A stretch of 64,000 nt of DNA from Epithemia pelagica (taxonomy: Eukaryota > Bacillariophyta > Bacillariophyceae > Surirellales > Surirellaceae), in NCBI GenBank assembly GCA_946965045.2, contig OX337235.1, positions 1,751,508-1,815,507 of the forward strand, written 5' to 3'. Shown here one piece after another: positions 18,301 through 26,832 of the stretch. The stretch's first letter is position 1; each line of letters opens with the position of its first letter. Made by a program: the position numbers and the translations under genes. A model generated the notes under the pieces. The model ran no database searches, had not been told where the DNA came from, and was given only the letters and a program-made list of their open reading frames with translations.

Positions 18301-20988
18301 ACCCATTCCGGTCGCACTCCTCTTGAGGCTCTCTCCGGACGCCCACCCGACATTACTCATCTCTTGTTCTTTCCTTTCTGGGATGAAGTTTACTACCGTG
18401 TCGACCCCGCTGAACCCAATTCTGGTTCATATCCATCTTCTTCTGATGAGAAACTTGGCCACTGGGTTGGTTTTGCTCACAACGTTGGTGATTCTTTTAC
18501 TTGGAAGATTCTCACCCAGGATAACCAGATCATCTACCGTTCTGCCGTTCGCCGTGTTGCATCCACTACACCTAACCTACGTGTGGATCGACCTTCAGGG
18601 GAGGATTCGTCTGAGAAGGATGACAATGATAAGCAAGCTGATACTGTCTTCATTCGCAGTGATAGTGAAGATCCATCCAAACCAATGCCCACGATCGATT
18701 TTGACGACATGATAGGACGCACATTCCTATGCGACACAGAAGAAAATGGGGAGCGACACCGTGCACGTGTCATCAAACGAGTCATTGATCTTAATGAAGA
18801 AGCAACGAAACAGGAAGAACGTGTCAAGTACATCTACCGAAAGACAAATTCTGATGTTGATGAGATGATATCCTATAATCAACTCATGGAGTATATCGAA
18901 CGAGATAACCAAGCTCAAACCTCTGGAGATAATCTTTTCAGGTTCAGGGATGTCATTGCCCATCAAGGCCCACTGAACACAACTGATCCAGATTACAAGG
19001 GGAGCAAATATAATTTGCTTGTTGATTGGGAAACTGGGGAGACTACCTATGAACCTTTATCACTCATCGCCAATGATGATCCGATCACTGTAGCAATTTA
19101 TGGAAAGAAACATGGTTTACTCAACGAACCTGGATGGAAGCATTTGAAACGTTATGTCAAAACAAGCAAACGTCTCATTCGAGCAGCCAAGCAGTCAAGG
19201 ATTAAACAAGTTCACCATTCCGTCAAGTATAAGTTTGGATTTCAAGTACCACGCAATTATGAGGAAGCTGTCGCTCTTGATAAACAACATGGCAACACAA
19301 AGTGGCAGGATGCAACAGAATTAGAATTGTCACAGATCCAGTCCTACAAGACATTCAAGGATTTTGGGAAAGCCATCTTCATTAAAGGGAAAGTATCCAA
19401 TGCACCTGAAGGATATCATAAGATACGTGTACATCTTGTCTTTGACGTAAAACATGATGGACGACATAAAGCAAGACTTGTCGCAGATGGACATCTCACA
19501 AAAGAACCTGTTGAGACAATCTATTCAGGTGTTGTTTCCATTCGCAACCTCCGCATTGCCTTATTCCTGGGTACTTTGAATGACTTGGAAATATGGGGAG
19601 CAGATATTGGAAATGCATATCTGGAAGCCTTGACAGGGGAGAAAATTTTCATTGTCGCAGGACCTGAATTCAAGGAATTAGAAGGTCACATCCTGATTAT
19701 ATACAAGGCACTTTATGGATTGAAGTCATCAGGCGCACGCTGGCATGATGTCTTATTCGATGTTTTGACAGACATGGGATTTTCACCAAGCAAAGCAGAT
19801 CCGGATATCTGGATGAGGAAAGCACCTGGAGAAGACTGTTACGAATACATTGCCGTATACGTTGATGACTTAGCCATTATTTCTACTGATCCTGGGAATA
19901 TCTGCAAGATCCTGAAGGAGAAATACAACTTCAAACTCAAAGGAGATGGACCTATTGATTTCCACTTGGGATGTTGTTACACCAAGGATTCTGATGGAAC
20001 ATTAGTAGCAGATCCAAGACGCTACATTGGTAAGATGATGGACACTTTCGAACGAATCTTCAAGGAGAAACCCAAGAAAGCCAAAACACCTCTTATTGGT
20101 GGAGACCATCCTGAATTGGATGATTCTGAACTCCTTGATGAAGAAGGTACTAGCTATTTCCAAACTCTGATTGGACAACTCCAATGGGTGATCACTATTG
20201 GTCGTTTCGACGTCTTCACCGCTACAATGACGCTATCACGCTTTCGTGCTGCTCCGAGGAAAGGACATCTTGATAGAGCCAAGCGTATCTATGGATACCT
20301 TGCACATCTCCCAGAAGGCGCAATCAGATTTAGGATTGGAGAGCCCGATTATTCAAGTCTTCCTACCCAAGAATTTGATTGGACTCGCACTGTCTATCCG
20401 AATGCAAGTGAACGTATTCCTGAAGACTGCCCAACACCTCTTGGCCGCTATGTTACCACAACTCATTATGTTGATGCCAATCTCATGCATGACATAGTCA
20501 CTGGTAAATCCGTCACTGCTGTTCTACATTTGTTGAACGGAACACCTATTGACTGGTACAGCAAGAGACAGAGCACGGTGGAAACTGCTACCTATGGATC
20601 CGAGTTTGTGGCTGCAAGGACAGCAATAGATCAGATTACAGAATTACGACATTCTCTCCGCTACCTTGGAGTACCTATCCGAGAGCGAAGTTACATGTAC
20701 GGAGATAACAGATCTGTTGTGCTCAATGCAACCGTCCCTCATTCCATACTATCCAAGAGACACCATCTTCTGTCATACCACCGAGTTCGTGAAGCCATCG
20801 CAGCAAAGTATGTTGCATTCTACTGGAAAGATGGAAAGACCAACCCTGCCAATATCCTTAGCAAACATTGGGATTTCGTATCTATTTGGCCCATGCTCAA
20901 GCCATTGTTGTTTTGGAAAGGAGAAGTTCAAGACCTCAACAAATCCAATGATGACAAGGCTGAAACGACGAGTTGTGGGGAGTGTTAG
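15301..20988 (+). CDS. copia-A Gag-Pol polyprotein, 1895 aa
   Basis: One uninterrupted ORF coding Gag (about residues 1-540), protease, integrase, reverse transcriptase and RNase H in the Ty1/copia order, with no frameshift between gag and pol. The protease site reads IDRGANGG (D578) instead of the usual D-S/T-G. Integrase core: D866, D924 (LISDGGSS) and E959 (NKAENRYQ), the last two 35 apart. Reverse transcriptase: LYGLKSSGARWHD and YVDD at 1520-1523. RNase H: D1725 in HYVDAN, ETATYGSEF, GDNRS and TNPANILSK. The last motif has N1851 where copia-B and copia elements in general have Asp. No CCHC knuckle is visible in Gag, and no HHCC finger precedes the integrase core. The stop codon overlaps the first bases of the 3' LTR. 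Confidence 0.94.
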   Translation: MDPQSPKTPTTPKGEDNQDNVSDTDLFDHIIFTVCQFFTKERADYLMKWMKYHGFENITHVISYMQTNTEESMKELTQYKVNKQTHDLQGPTRQQIKLLAYWAIYKTNEIQDELSNSDWMNLTRKEFNTWRINTDFSKGPPSQVPVSPMKSPSSVKSVSTVTAASQSQQDLTAFRKGTKRDATAYEVFKDEQYYDSFWRVFKTTAKAQGLSNVLNFKYTPPHDDEYAEELFQEQQVFLYSVLVRIIQTDQGRAYVREHEHDEDARAVLQKLHSLHTESDLAKREVLRLTNYISNLRLDDTWRGTTRQFLLHFQEQLRLLDNLVTLSDRIPDHTRMTFLMQAVEKVPDLRRVKILDNVVNTKSGAKSLCYQSYFRLLLDAAYDHDQATQSSVHSRRRHVKQHESLYGQDTDADITSQDDMEYHVHNTTATSESPSSLSKVSLPRDLWFKLSEEDRKLIIEYNKMIQAPSSTTPRKVQTHALDIDPEPDPDPNQVASDDDSPGVVPEHPDDSDPVTQFINQAMTADINHPATDLTSVLSNAKSKTSKKVTFKTNMHKQAGHVPRYLFSRKSTLPGNQLIDRGANGGLAGSDMRILSKTGRHITIVGIDNHELTGLPVVTCAAKFETNDGPIVGIFNEYAYYGKGLSIHAPGQFEHFGLAVDERSVKVDGKQRITTLDGRAIPLHIKDGLAYIHSLGIPSDNDMDTLPQIIFTSPDTWDPGVLDHSYSPTPSDNDPDWKHVKTDGSMSNHPYDNYGKYTDRVVCNLNLLLDLPYDHGPDDAPFFSIYADAEGNDPTLHASVHRRYQEAYDWKKFRPFFGWQSEDVIADTFKHTTRNGSITFDHDTLKKHFKARNPVLNIPRRHEPVATDSVFSDTPAVDHGGKVAQIFVGRDTLVTDIYGIKSTKQFVNTLQDNIRFRGAMETLISDGGSSLISQKVKDILRTLLIGEYRSEPYHQHQNKAENRYQTVKRMTNALMNATGCPANTWLLCLEYVCDLLNHTSSPTHSGRTPLEALSGRPPDITHLLFFPFWDEVYYRVDPAEPNSGSYPSSSDEKLGHWVGFAHNVGDSFTWKILTQDNQIIYRSAVRRVASTTPNLRVDRPSGEDSSEKDDNDKQADTVFIRSDSEDPSKPMPTIDFDDMIGRTFLCDTEENGERHRARVIKRVIDLNEEATKQEERVKYIYRKTNSDVDEMISYNQLMEYIERDNQAQTSGDNLFRFRDVIAHQGPLNTTDPDYKGSKYNLLVDWETGETTYEPLSLIANDDPITVAIYGKKHGLLNEPGWKHLKRYVKTSKRLIRAAKQSRIKQVHHSVKYKFGFQVPRNYEEAVALDKQHGNTKWQDATELELSQIQSYKTFKDFGKAIFIKGKVSNAPEGYHKIRVHLVFDVKHDGRHKARLVADGHLTKEPVETIYSGVVSIRNLRIALFLGTLNDLEIWGADIGNAYLEALTGEKIFIVAGPEFKELEGHILIIYKALYGLKSSGARWHDVLFDVLTDMGFSPSKADPDIWMRKAPGEDCYEYIAVYVDDLAIISTDPGNICKILKEKYNFKLKGDGPIDFHLGCCYTKDSDGTLVADPRRYIGKMMDTFERIFKEKPKKAKTPLIGGDHPELDDSELLDEEGTSYFQTLIGQLQWVITIGRFDVFTATMTLSRFRAAPRKGHLDRAKRIYGYLAHLPEGAIRFRIGEPDYSSLPTQEFDWTRTVYPNASERIPEDCPTPLGRYVTTTHYVDANLMHDIVTGKSVTAVLHLLNGTPIDWYSKRQSTVETATYGSEFVAARTAIDQITELRHSLRYLGVPIRERSYMYGDNRSVVLNATVPHSILSKRHHLLSYHRVREAIAAKYVAFYWKDGKTNPANILSKHWDFVSIWPMLKPLLFWKGEVQDLNKSNDDKAETTSCGEC

Positions 20989-21765
20989 AATTCTCACCGT
21001 CTATGGTGGTTAGATTCTACATCTCATCGATTCCTCATGTCACATAGCCTCGTGCTATCGCATCATGCCATCTAGCTTCGAGCTATGTTCCCTAGCTTCG
21101 CGCTATATCGACCTATATTTCTTCGCAAATCATGAAAAGTGAGAATAGATTGACGAACTCACTCTCAAGACTAAACTGGGTCGTGCGGTATTACAACGGA
21201 CGTAAATTTGGCCGTTGCTCGGACATTATACTAACGCCCTAAGCGTACGCGCCCGAAATCATCGAGCGCGCCCAAGCGACATCCGAGCGCTGTCGGCATC
21301 TATCCGACCCAACGGTCTAAGTATCCCAAGCACGACACACAATCACGCGAGACCATATTTCCATTCCCACAATCTCCAAATTGTCAACAAGCTGCGCGCC
21401 ATGAAAACAACTATGCCAACCCAAAGCAAGAGCTGTTGACCCTGTATATGTTATCCACCCACATATACATGTCATATACATCACATGAATCGACTCCAAC
21501 TATTCCAAACCTGTTGCCGCCAAGAACCTATGACACATGACCCTTGGCAGGACCGAACATTTCACGTAGACCTATCGTAGTAATCAACACACAATCTAAC
21601 AATATCACCATTTATCACATCCTCTTTTGTGTCCCGACTATCCTTCTGATAGACTTCGACTTGCTTGCTTCTCTGACCCTGAGAAGCTTGTATCGGTTGG
21701 TGACCTACCTGATTGTCTGCTCTACCGAGCATCAATGTCCCTACGATTCAGAAAGAATTGTAACA
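20983..21765 (+). repeat. 3' LTR of copia-A
   Basis: 783 bp, identical to the 5' LTR except for one base that I could find. It is preceded by a GTGGGGAG purine run and followed by the AGTAC target duplication. Confidence 0.93.
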
Positions 21766-21905
21766 AGTACTAATTCACCATTATTGCCTACCACGCTATA
21801 GGTCTGTTGCTTTGTGCTGTTGTCTTTTCAAAAGTGGCTGAGACCTCACTACAATTGGCTCTCGATCTCATACTAGTCTCAGCTCACACATGCAGTCTCA
21901 TGAAT

Positions 21906-23318
21906 CTAGTTGTGAACTGTGGAGTCATCCCCTCCACTAGTAGGGGCAATGGGAGTAGGGGCAGCGGGAGTGTGAGCACGACGACGAGAAGCCAGACGGT
22001 TTGCAATATCCGCGTCACGCCGAGAAGTGCTGGATTTGAGGCCAACGCGACGGCCCCCAGATTCGGCAATTGTCCAATAGGCATACCAGGTCAGTGAATC
22101 GTACGTCTCCCCTTGGAGGTGAAACGTGTGAGGGATGGCGGTGACTTCGGTAGGGACATAAGTCTCGTCGTTCGCAAGCGTGAAGTTGTCTAAATAAATC
22201 TCCTCGCTGAACTTCAGGAGGTAGTTCATCAACTCGCGACTTTTTCCTGCGGCCTTGATGTCACTTCTCAGACCATTGATGGCATCCAGTGCGACCGTCT
22301 GCGCACTGGCTTCCATGTCAATCACATAATCTTCGGCATTGTTGCGGGTATGATGGTCCTGGGATGGTCCGGTAAGTAAGATGCATCTGTTCCACAAGGA
22401 CTGGTCCACGTATTTGTGAGGGATCGACGCTGACCACAGATGTCGATCCTCACCCGCGATCAGCTTGCGTATGTGAATGGCATTGCGTATGTGGTTGTTG
22501 TGGCGCAATCCGAGGAGTCGAAAAATCTCAAACTCACGATTTCTCTCCAATTTTGATAGGTCAACATCGATCTCGATCCAGTTCAACGTATCGACGGGGG
22601 ATTCGTTGGAGCTGCTGTCGTCCATTGTGGTGGGTGAAAAGAGAGGGGGCCTGTTGGAGTGCTGTCGTCCTGGAGTTTGTTGGTTTCGCGGAGGAGTCCG
22701 TTGGTTTCGCGGAGGAGTCCGTTGGTTTCGTCGGGGAGGAGTGCGTTGGTATCCTTGTTGCCGACGATTTGGGGAGGCTTTTGTGGCGGGTGTTGGCTGA
22801 AACGACGGTGGTGCAAACGACAATCCACCAAACTGATCCGACAATTCACAAGCTTCGTCGTTGGAAGCGGAAACTTTGTGAGGCGGCCTGTGGATTCGGA
22901 CAGACCCGTCTTCGGTGCTTTCGCTGGAGGCAGAGGATGATGATTCAACAATCTTCGTCGCCTCGGGGATGGATGGGTCAACGTCTCCCTCGCACTGCTT
23001 AAACGCGTCAATCTCTGCCCTGGTTGTCTCACTGACTTCGGAGACTTGGAGGCTCTGCAAGTGGACGAGGTAGTTCTTGATGGGCAGAAGTTTGTACCAA
23101 CTAAACTTCTTTGCAAGCTGCTCTCGTCGCTTCTCGCCTTTGGTTCCGTAAAAGAAGGGGTTTTTCTCTGCAATCTCCAAGAAGCTGACCGACTGCCGTG
23201 GAAGCTTCGACCTTTCGATGTCACCAACAATCTGCTTCAACTCGTATTGAGCAAAGAGTGTTTGCCTTTTCTCTTTGGCTTTTTTCTCGTTCTCTTGCTG
23301 TTCCTCTTCGGTCTGCAT
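21906..23318 (-). CDS. 470-aa Harbinger-associated protein, unknown function
   Basis: Read from the ATG at 23318; ATGs at 23366 and further upstream would extend it, but they add Cys- and Arg-rich sequence that does not look like protein. The N-terminus is a charged helical region (EEEQQENEKKAKEKRQTLF), then a possibly DNA-binding helical domain around FLEIAEKNPFFYGTKGEKRREQLAKK. A disordered middle holds a short tandem repeat of QRTPPRN (about four copies). The C-terminal half looks folded (EFEIFRLLGLRHNNHIRNAIHIRKLIAG, later TFHLQGETYDSLTWYAYWTI). I recognise no family. It lies within the Harbinger ends, divergent to the 193-aa gene, so it is a candidate second transposition protein, a role played by Myb-like proteins in other Harbinger elements. 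Confidence 0.6.
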   Translation of the reverse strand: MQTEEEQQENEKKAKEKRQTLFAQYELKQIVGDIERSKLPRQSVSFLEIAEKNPFFYGTKGEKRREQLAKKFSWYKLLPIKNYLVHLQSLQVSEVSETTRAEIDAFKQCEGDVDPSIPEATKIVESSSSASSESTEDGSVRIHRPPHKVSASNDEACELSDQFGGLSFAPPSFQPTPATKASPNRRQQGYQRTPPRRNQRTPPRNQRTPPRNQQTPGRQHSNRPPLFSPTTMDDSSSNESPVDTLNWIEIDVDLSKLERNREFEIFRLLGLRHNNHIRNAIHIRKLIAGEDRHLWSASIPHKYVDQSLWNRCILLTGPSQDHHTRNNAEDYVIDMEASAQTVALDAINGLRSDIKAAGKSRELMNYLLKFSEEIYLDNFTLANDETYVPTEVTAIPHTFHLQGETYDSLTWYAYWTIAESGGRRVGLKSSTSRRDADIANRLASRRRAHTPAAPTPIAPTSGGDDSTVHN

Positions 23319-23579
23319 TATGCTCTCGTCTTTTGTCTTGTGACAACAGAAACAATCAACCAGCATGACCGAGCCTTGCTTGCAAGTCAGAGGCGCCAAA
23401 CAACAAAGACGAGGATGCCTATCTAGTTGATAAGAACCATAGAGCAATGATTGCCTAAGTCTTCTTCTATTTAAACTCTTTCTTAGGAACATCGTGGTCA
23501 AGCCCTTGACGTGCATGCTACATTCGTTTCCGTGTAGGAGACCAAATGACAGGCGTGACCCCACAACAAGTCAAAAGAG

Positions 23580-23807
23580 TCTCGACATGCGTCAAATGAT
23601 GGATGCTTGTATATAGGGAATGCCGATTTGTGCCATGCATGCGAGGCAGGCTTCTGTCCATCCGTTTCCGCATGGTAGAACGAAAACACAACGACGAGTA
23701 ACAAGCATCTCGACATGCTTCGAATAATTATTGCGTGTATCTACCTAGGTAGAATGCCGATTTGTGCCATGCACGTGATCCCCGTCCGTTTCCGCATGGT
23801 TGAACGG
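23580..23807. repeat. two copies of a roughly 100-bp repeat in a divergent promoter
   Basis: Copies at 23580-23682 and 23708-23807 share TCTCGACATGC, GAATGCCGATTTGTGCCATG and TCCGTTTCCGCATGGT, with differences and a small insertion between them. A third, partial CGTTTCCGTG match lies near 23525. They fill most of the space between the 470-aa gene (-) and the 193-aa gene (+). Confidence 0.75.
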
Positions 23808-23867
23808 ACAGAACACAAGACTCATACATGTGACGGCCCCGGACGTCTCACAAAACAATCAAACACC

Positions 23868-24263
23868 ATGGCTCCAAGCAAGAACGACGGATGGATCAAT
23901 TGGAGGTTCTGCAAGTCCAGGGACCTGGTGATCTCGGACCTGGTGGACGGGACGATGCCCATCGATGCGACAGCTTCTGCCGCATGGGACCATTACAAGA
24001 AGACAGCTGTTTTTATCAAGGAGAAAGTTGTTTGGAGCCAGTTCGAGCAACGCTACAAGGATCACGTCAAGCAGACTCGTAAGAGCAAGTCTCTCAGTGA
24101 TCAACAGATGGAGGCTCTACTGTTCGACAGGACCTACTACCCTCGACAGACGAAGAATGACCGTGGAGAGTTGACTTTTGATCTCTCGGAAGCCAAGATG
24201 GAGTTGCGTGCTGATGTTGCGGACGGAAAGCATCTCAAGACTACACCGCTTGAGCTACAACGC
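23868..24263 (+). pseudogene. 5' part of a 193-aa Harbinger-associated gene split by copia-B
   Basis: 132 codons from the ATG at 23868 (MAPSKNDGWINWRFCKSRDL) up to the copia-B insertion. The 3' part is at 39014-39199. The insertion duplicated AACGC, and the codons CAA CGC at the break continue in frame into ACG CGA on the far side, so the uninterrupted gene coded about 193 aa. The protein is helical and basic, with WSQFEQRYKDHVKQ here and a Lys/Glu-rich coiled stretch in the lost tail. In the present arrangement it would read only one codon into the LTR (Cys) before a TAG. I recognise no family. A DNA-binding helper of the transposase is possible. Confidence 0.7.
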
Positions 24264-24825
24264 TGTTAGGATTCTCACCGAAAACTAGGTGGCGAAACCT
24301 ACAACTCATCGAATGATGCTAGTATTTTATGGCATCCGATGACATTTTCCTAAAAGTGAGAAAAGAATGTCGGCATGCTCGCGAAACTATAAATTTGGCC
24401 ACGGCATGCTCGCAGTGCACGCGTTATCGGCGACCGCTCGGATATTAACTATGGCCCAACACGTGCGCGCCCAAAACTATCAAGTGCGCGCCTCTACTAT
24501 CCGAGTACGCGCATCCACGATTCGACCTAACGGTCTATGTAATCAAAGCACGAATCACGATCACGCGAGACCATATCTCTGTTCCCACAAATCCAAGAAT
24601 GCAAACAGCAACGCGCCCAGGACAAGACTTATACCACGACAAAGCAAGAGCTGTTGCATCCCATACATGTTATCCATCACCCTATACATTCAATATACAC
24701 CAATGCCGGTCTACTCCAACCAGTGAGGACCTATCACATCAGATCCATGGCCGTATACAAGAGCCAGGACTTCGGCACCATCAACCACCTTAGTTAGTAA
24801 TCTTCTCACAATCATTAATATCATC
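24264..24825 (+). repeat. 5' LTR of copia-B, first part
   Basis: 562 bp from TGTTAGGATTCTCACCG to TAATATCATC, matching 38251-38812. It includes TATAAATTTGGCC near 24390, a likely core promoter. The remaining 196 bp are displaced to 31271-31466. Confidence 0.92.
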
Positions 24826-25169
24826 CAATACGAGCTAACGTCTATAACCGTTTTTGCAGAACACGTGCCTCCAGCCCCTTTTTCTCACGCCAGCCTCAAG
24901 TTCAGTCCACCCGGCGCGAATATCTACAAAAAACCTCGACACCGAAATGACTAAAACTTCATTAAATAAAATATCTTAGTGACATCGTACCACCACTCCA
25001 ATTCTCCCCATTTTCTCCCAGTCTTGCAAACTCGGAAGCGTTGCTGCACCGAGTTGCCACCGAGTTGCCACCGAGATCAACCATGATCCATTGGCTGGAT
25101 ATAGACGAGACCAATGACTTCCTCCACGACAATCAAACCAAGAACCTGTAATCTACACATTCATCAAGC

Positions 25170-26744
25170 ATGGCTTTCCGATACCCTCCTGAAATCAACT
25201 CTCCTCCCGTCTATGTGGATAGCATAGACGACAATCTTCGCGTCGGTAGCTTTGTACACATCAAACTGAAGGGGCAATCTGATGGTACAACAACAATCGC
25301 CCGAATCCATGCCCGTCTCGGACCAACAGGAATGAGGTTTGTTCTATACCCGCCGTTATTCCCTCACAACAACCGACAACATCCCACTCACCCTAGTTTA
25401 CCGAAGCATCATCACCGCAAGATCCTCCTGAACATTGGCTCTCGCAACACCGAACTCTACGAATCAGAAGTTGATTACGATGTCCCCTATAATGCAAGTG
25501 CCATTATCCTTCACCCCGCCTTTGTATTTTCTATCGAAGAGTTCAAAGAACCCAAGAACTCATGGGCTCATGGGCTTAAAAACGTATTTTTTGTACGTTT
25601 TCGATGCCCCCAGAAACACACCGGAATTCCTGAAGACTCTATTCACAGTCCTCTTTTGCCTCTCAAGTCATACGATCAGAAACTGTGTTTTCCCAATCAA
25701 CACACTAAACGTGTTGTATTGGACGAGGCCATTCGTCCTCCACGTTGTTTTCATGAGTCTGCATTCGTAGGCCTGTTCATGATCCGGAAGAGCATAACCA
25801 AAATTTTGAATAAAAGTAGTGGACAAGCCGAACTGCAAGAAGTTGTTGGAGCACAAATTGGCCTTGTACCCACCGAGACGTGGACTTACATAGTCCATAT
25901 GTCTCGTTCTCAAGGCATCAAGGTCCACGTCACCAAAGGCAGTGCTTCGTACATGGACGTAGACCCTGATTTTACCCGTAAGAAAGTGAAAATTCAGTAC
26001 CCGACGACAATCATACGGTACCAAACGAATTCTGAGTTACAGTTTCTCCGAGAAATGCTCGGATTCTGTTCGACTTATGGCTCTACTGAAAAAAAGCCTA
26101 CATTGTCCGACGGTGACCGTGGGTTGCCCCTCAAGCGTGAGCACAGGCTTACATTGGTCAATGGATCGGGCAATGAAAATAACGACCCCGACGCCCCTTT
26201 CAAGATCAGGACCCGACAGCAACGAGTGGATCTTTGCTGGTCTAACTTTCACTTTCGTGTGATTGTGGGATATCAGCAATACCACTATTCTGTTAACAGG
26301 GATGGGGAGTTGACGAATGAGCCTCCCACAGAACACTTAGCTTCAGTTCTTGGTGCTGAACCGAAAGACAAACACGTTCTCCGTTCTGACAAATCCAAGA
26401 ACCAATCTCCCAAACAAGCAAAACAAGCTGGACTCCTCAAGGATCCATCTCAAGGCGACAGCCCCGACACCTTCAACAAGATACTCCAAGCGTCTGATTC
26501 TGACTGCAGCTCTGATGAAGGCAACCCCAATGATCTCCCAAATATTCATATTGGTGACCAATTCACGGACGACGACAACGTTTATGAGGTCCTCTCTGTC
26601 CAAGTCAAAGCAAAGGAACCATTTGCTCTTGTACGTGTGGTTGGTGGTGACCTTTTCGATCATTCTCTGCCATTGGACAAACAGTACGTCCGTAAATGGG
26701 ATGACCTGGAAGAAGTTATGATGCTTATCGAGGATTTCAACTAG
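25170..26744 (+). CDS. 524-aa accessory protein of the CAATACG transposon
   Basis: Starts MAFRYPPEINSPPVYVDSID at the ATG at 25170. I recognise no family. The first half looks like a folded beta-rich domain (DNLRVGSFVHIKLKGQSDG, later YDVPYNASAIILHPAF), followed by RFRCPQKHTG and a helical part. The middle from about residue 300 is charged. The last 80 residues (IGDQFTDDDNVYEVLSVQ... KQYVRKWDDLEEVM) look like a second small beta-barrel, perhaps chromatin-reader-like, but without a signature I can name. It converges on the transposase gene of the same element. A role in targeting or regulation of transposition is possible; it could also be a captured gene. Confidence 0.65.
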   Translation: MAFRYPPEINSPPVYVDSIDDNLRVGSFVHIKLKGQSDGTTTIARIHARLGPTGMRFVLYPPLFPHNNRQHPTHPSLPKHHHRKILLNIGSRNTELYESEVDYDVPYNASAIILHPAFVFSIEEFKEPKNSWAHGLKNVFFVRFRCPQKHTGIPEDSIHSPLLPLKSYDQKLCFPNQHTKRVVLDEAIRPPRCFHESAFVGLFMIRKSITKILNKSSGQAELQEVVGAQIGLVPTETWTYIVHMSRSQGIKVHVTKGSASYMDVDPDFTRKKVKIQYPTTIIRYQTNSELQFLREMLGFCSTYGSTEKKPTLSDGDRGLPLKREHRLTLVNGSGNENNDPDAPFKIRTRQQRVDLCWSNFHFRVIVGYQQYHYSVNRDGELTNEPPTEHLASVLGAEPKDKHVLRSDKSKNQSPKQAKQAGLLKDPSQGDSPDTFNKILQASDSDCSSDEGNPNDLPNIHIGDQFTDDDNVYEVLSVQVKAKEPFALVRVVGGDLFDHSLPLDKQYVRKWDDLEEVMMLIEDFN

Positions 26745-26832
26745 TAATATCCTTCCATCAGCATGATTCTTCTACGACTATCAGATTTTGCTGTGTTGTG
26801 CAAACGATGTACTAGCAATATTAGTCCTAGTC

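Larger units (their letters stand above)
13382..21765 (+). mobile_element. Ty1/copia retrotransposon (copia-A), complete, with 783-bp LTRs
   Basis: An 8.4-kb element with LTRs at 13382-14164 and 20983-21765 (TGTTAG...TAACA) and the 5-bp target duplication AGTAC at 13377-13381 and 21766-21770. The only LTR difference I found is G/A at about 13751 against 21352, so the insertion is recent. The order is 5' LTR, extra ORF (14201-14980), near-invariant leader (15035-15326), single Gag-Pol ORF (15301-20988), a GTGGGGAG polypurine stretch and 3' LTR. It lies between the transposase and the 470-aa gene of the Harbinger host element and interrupts no coding sequence. Confidence 0.95.
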
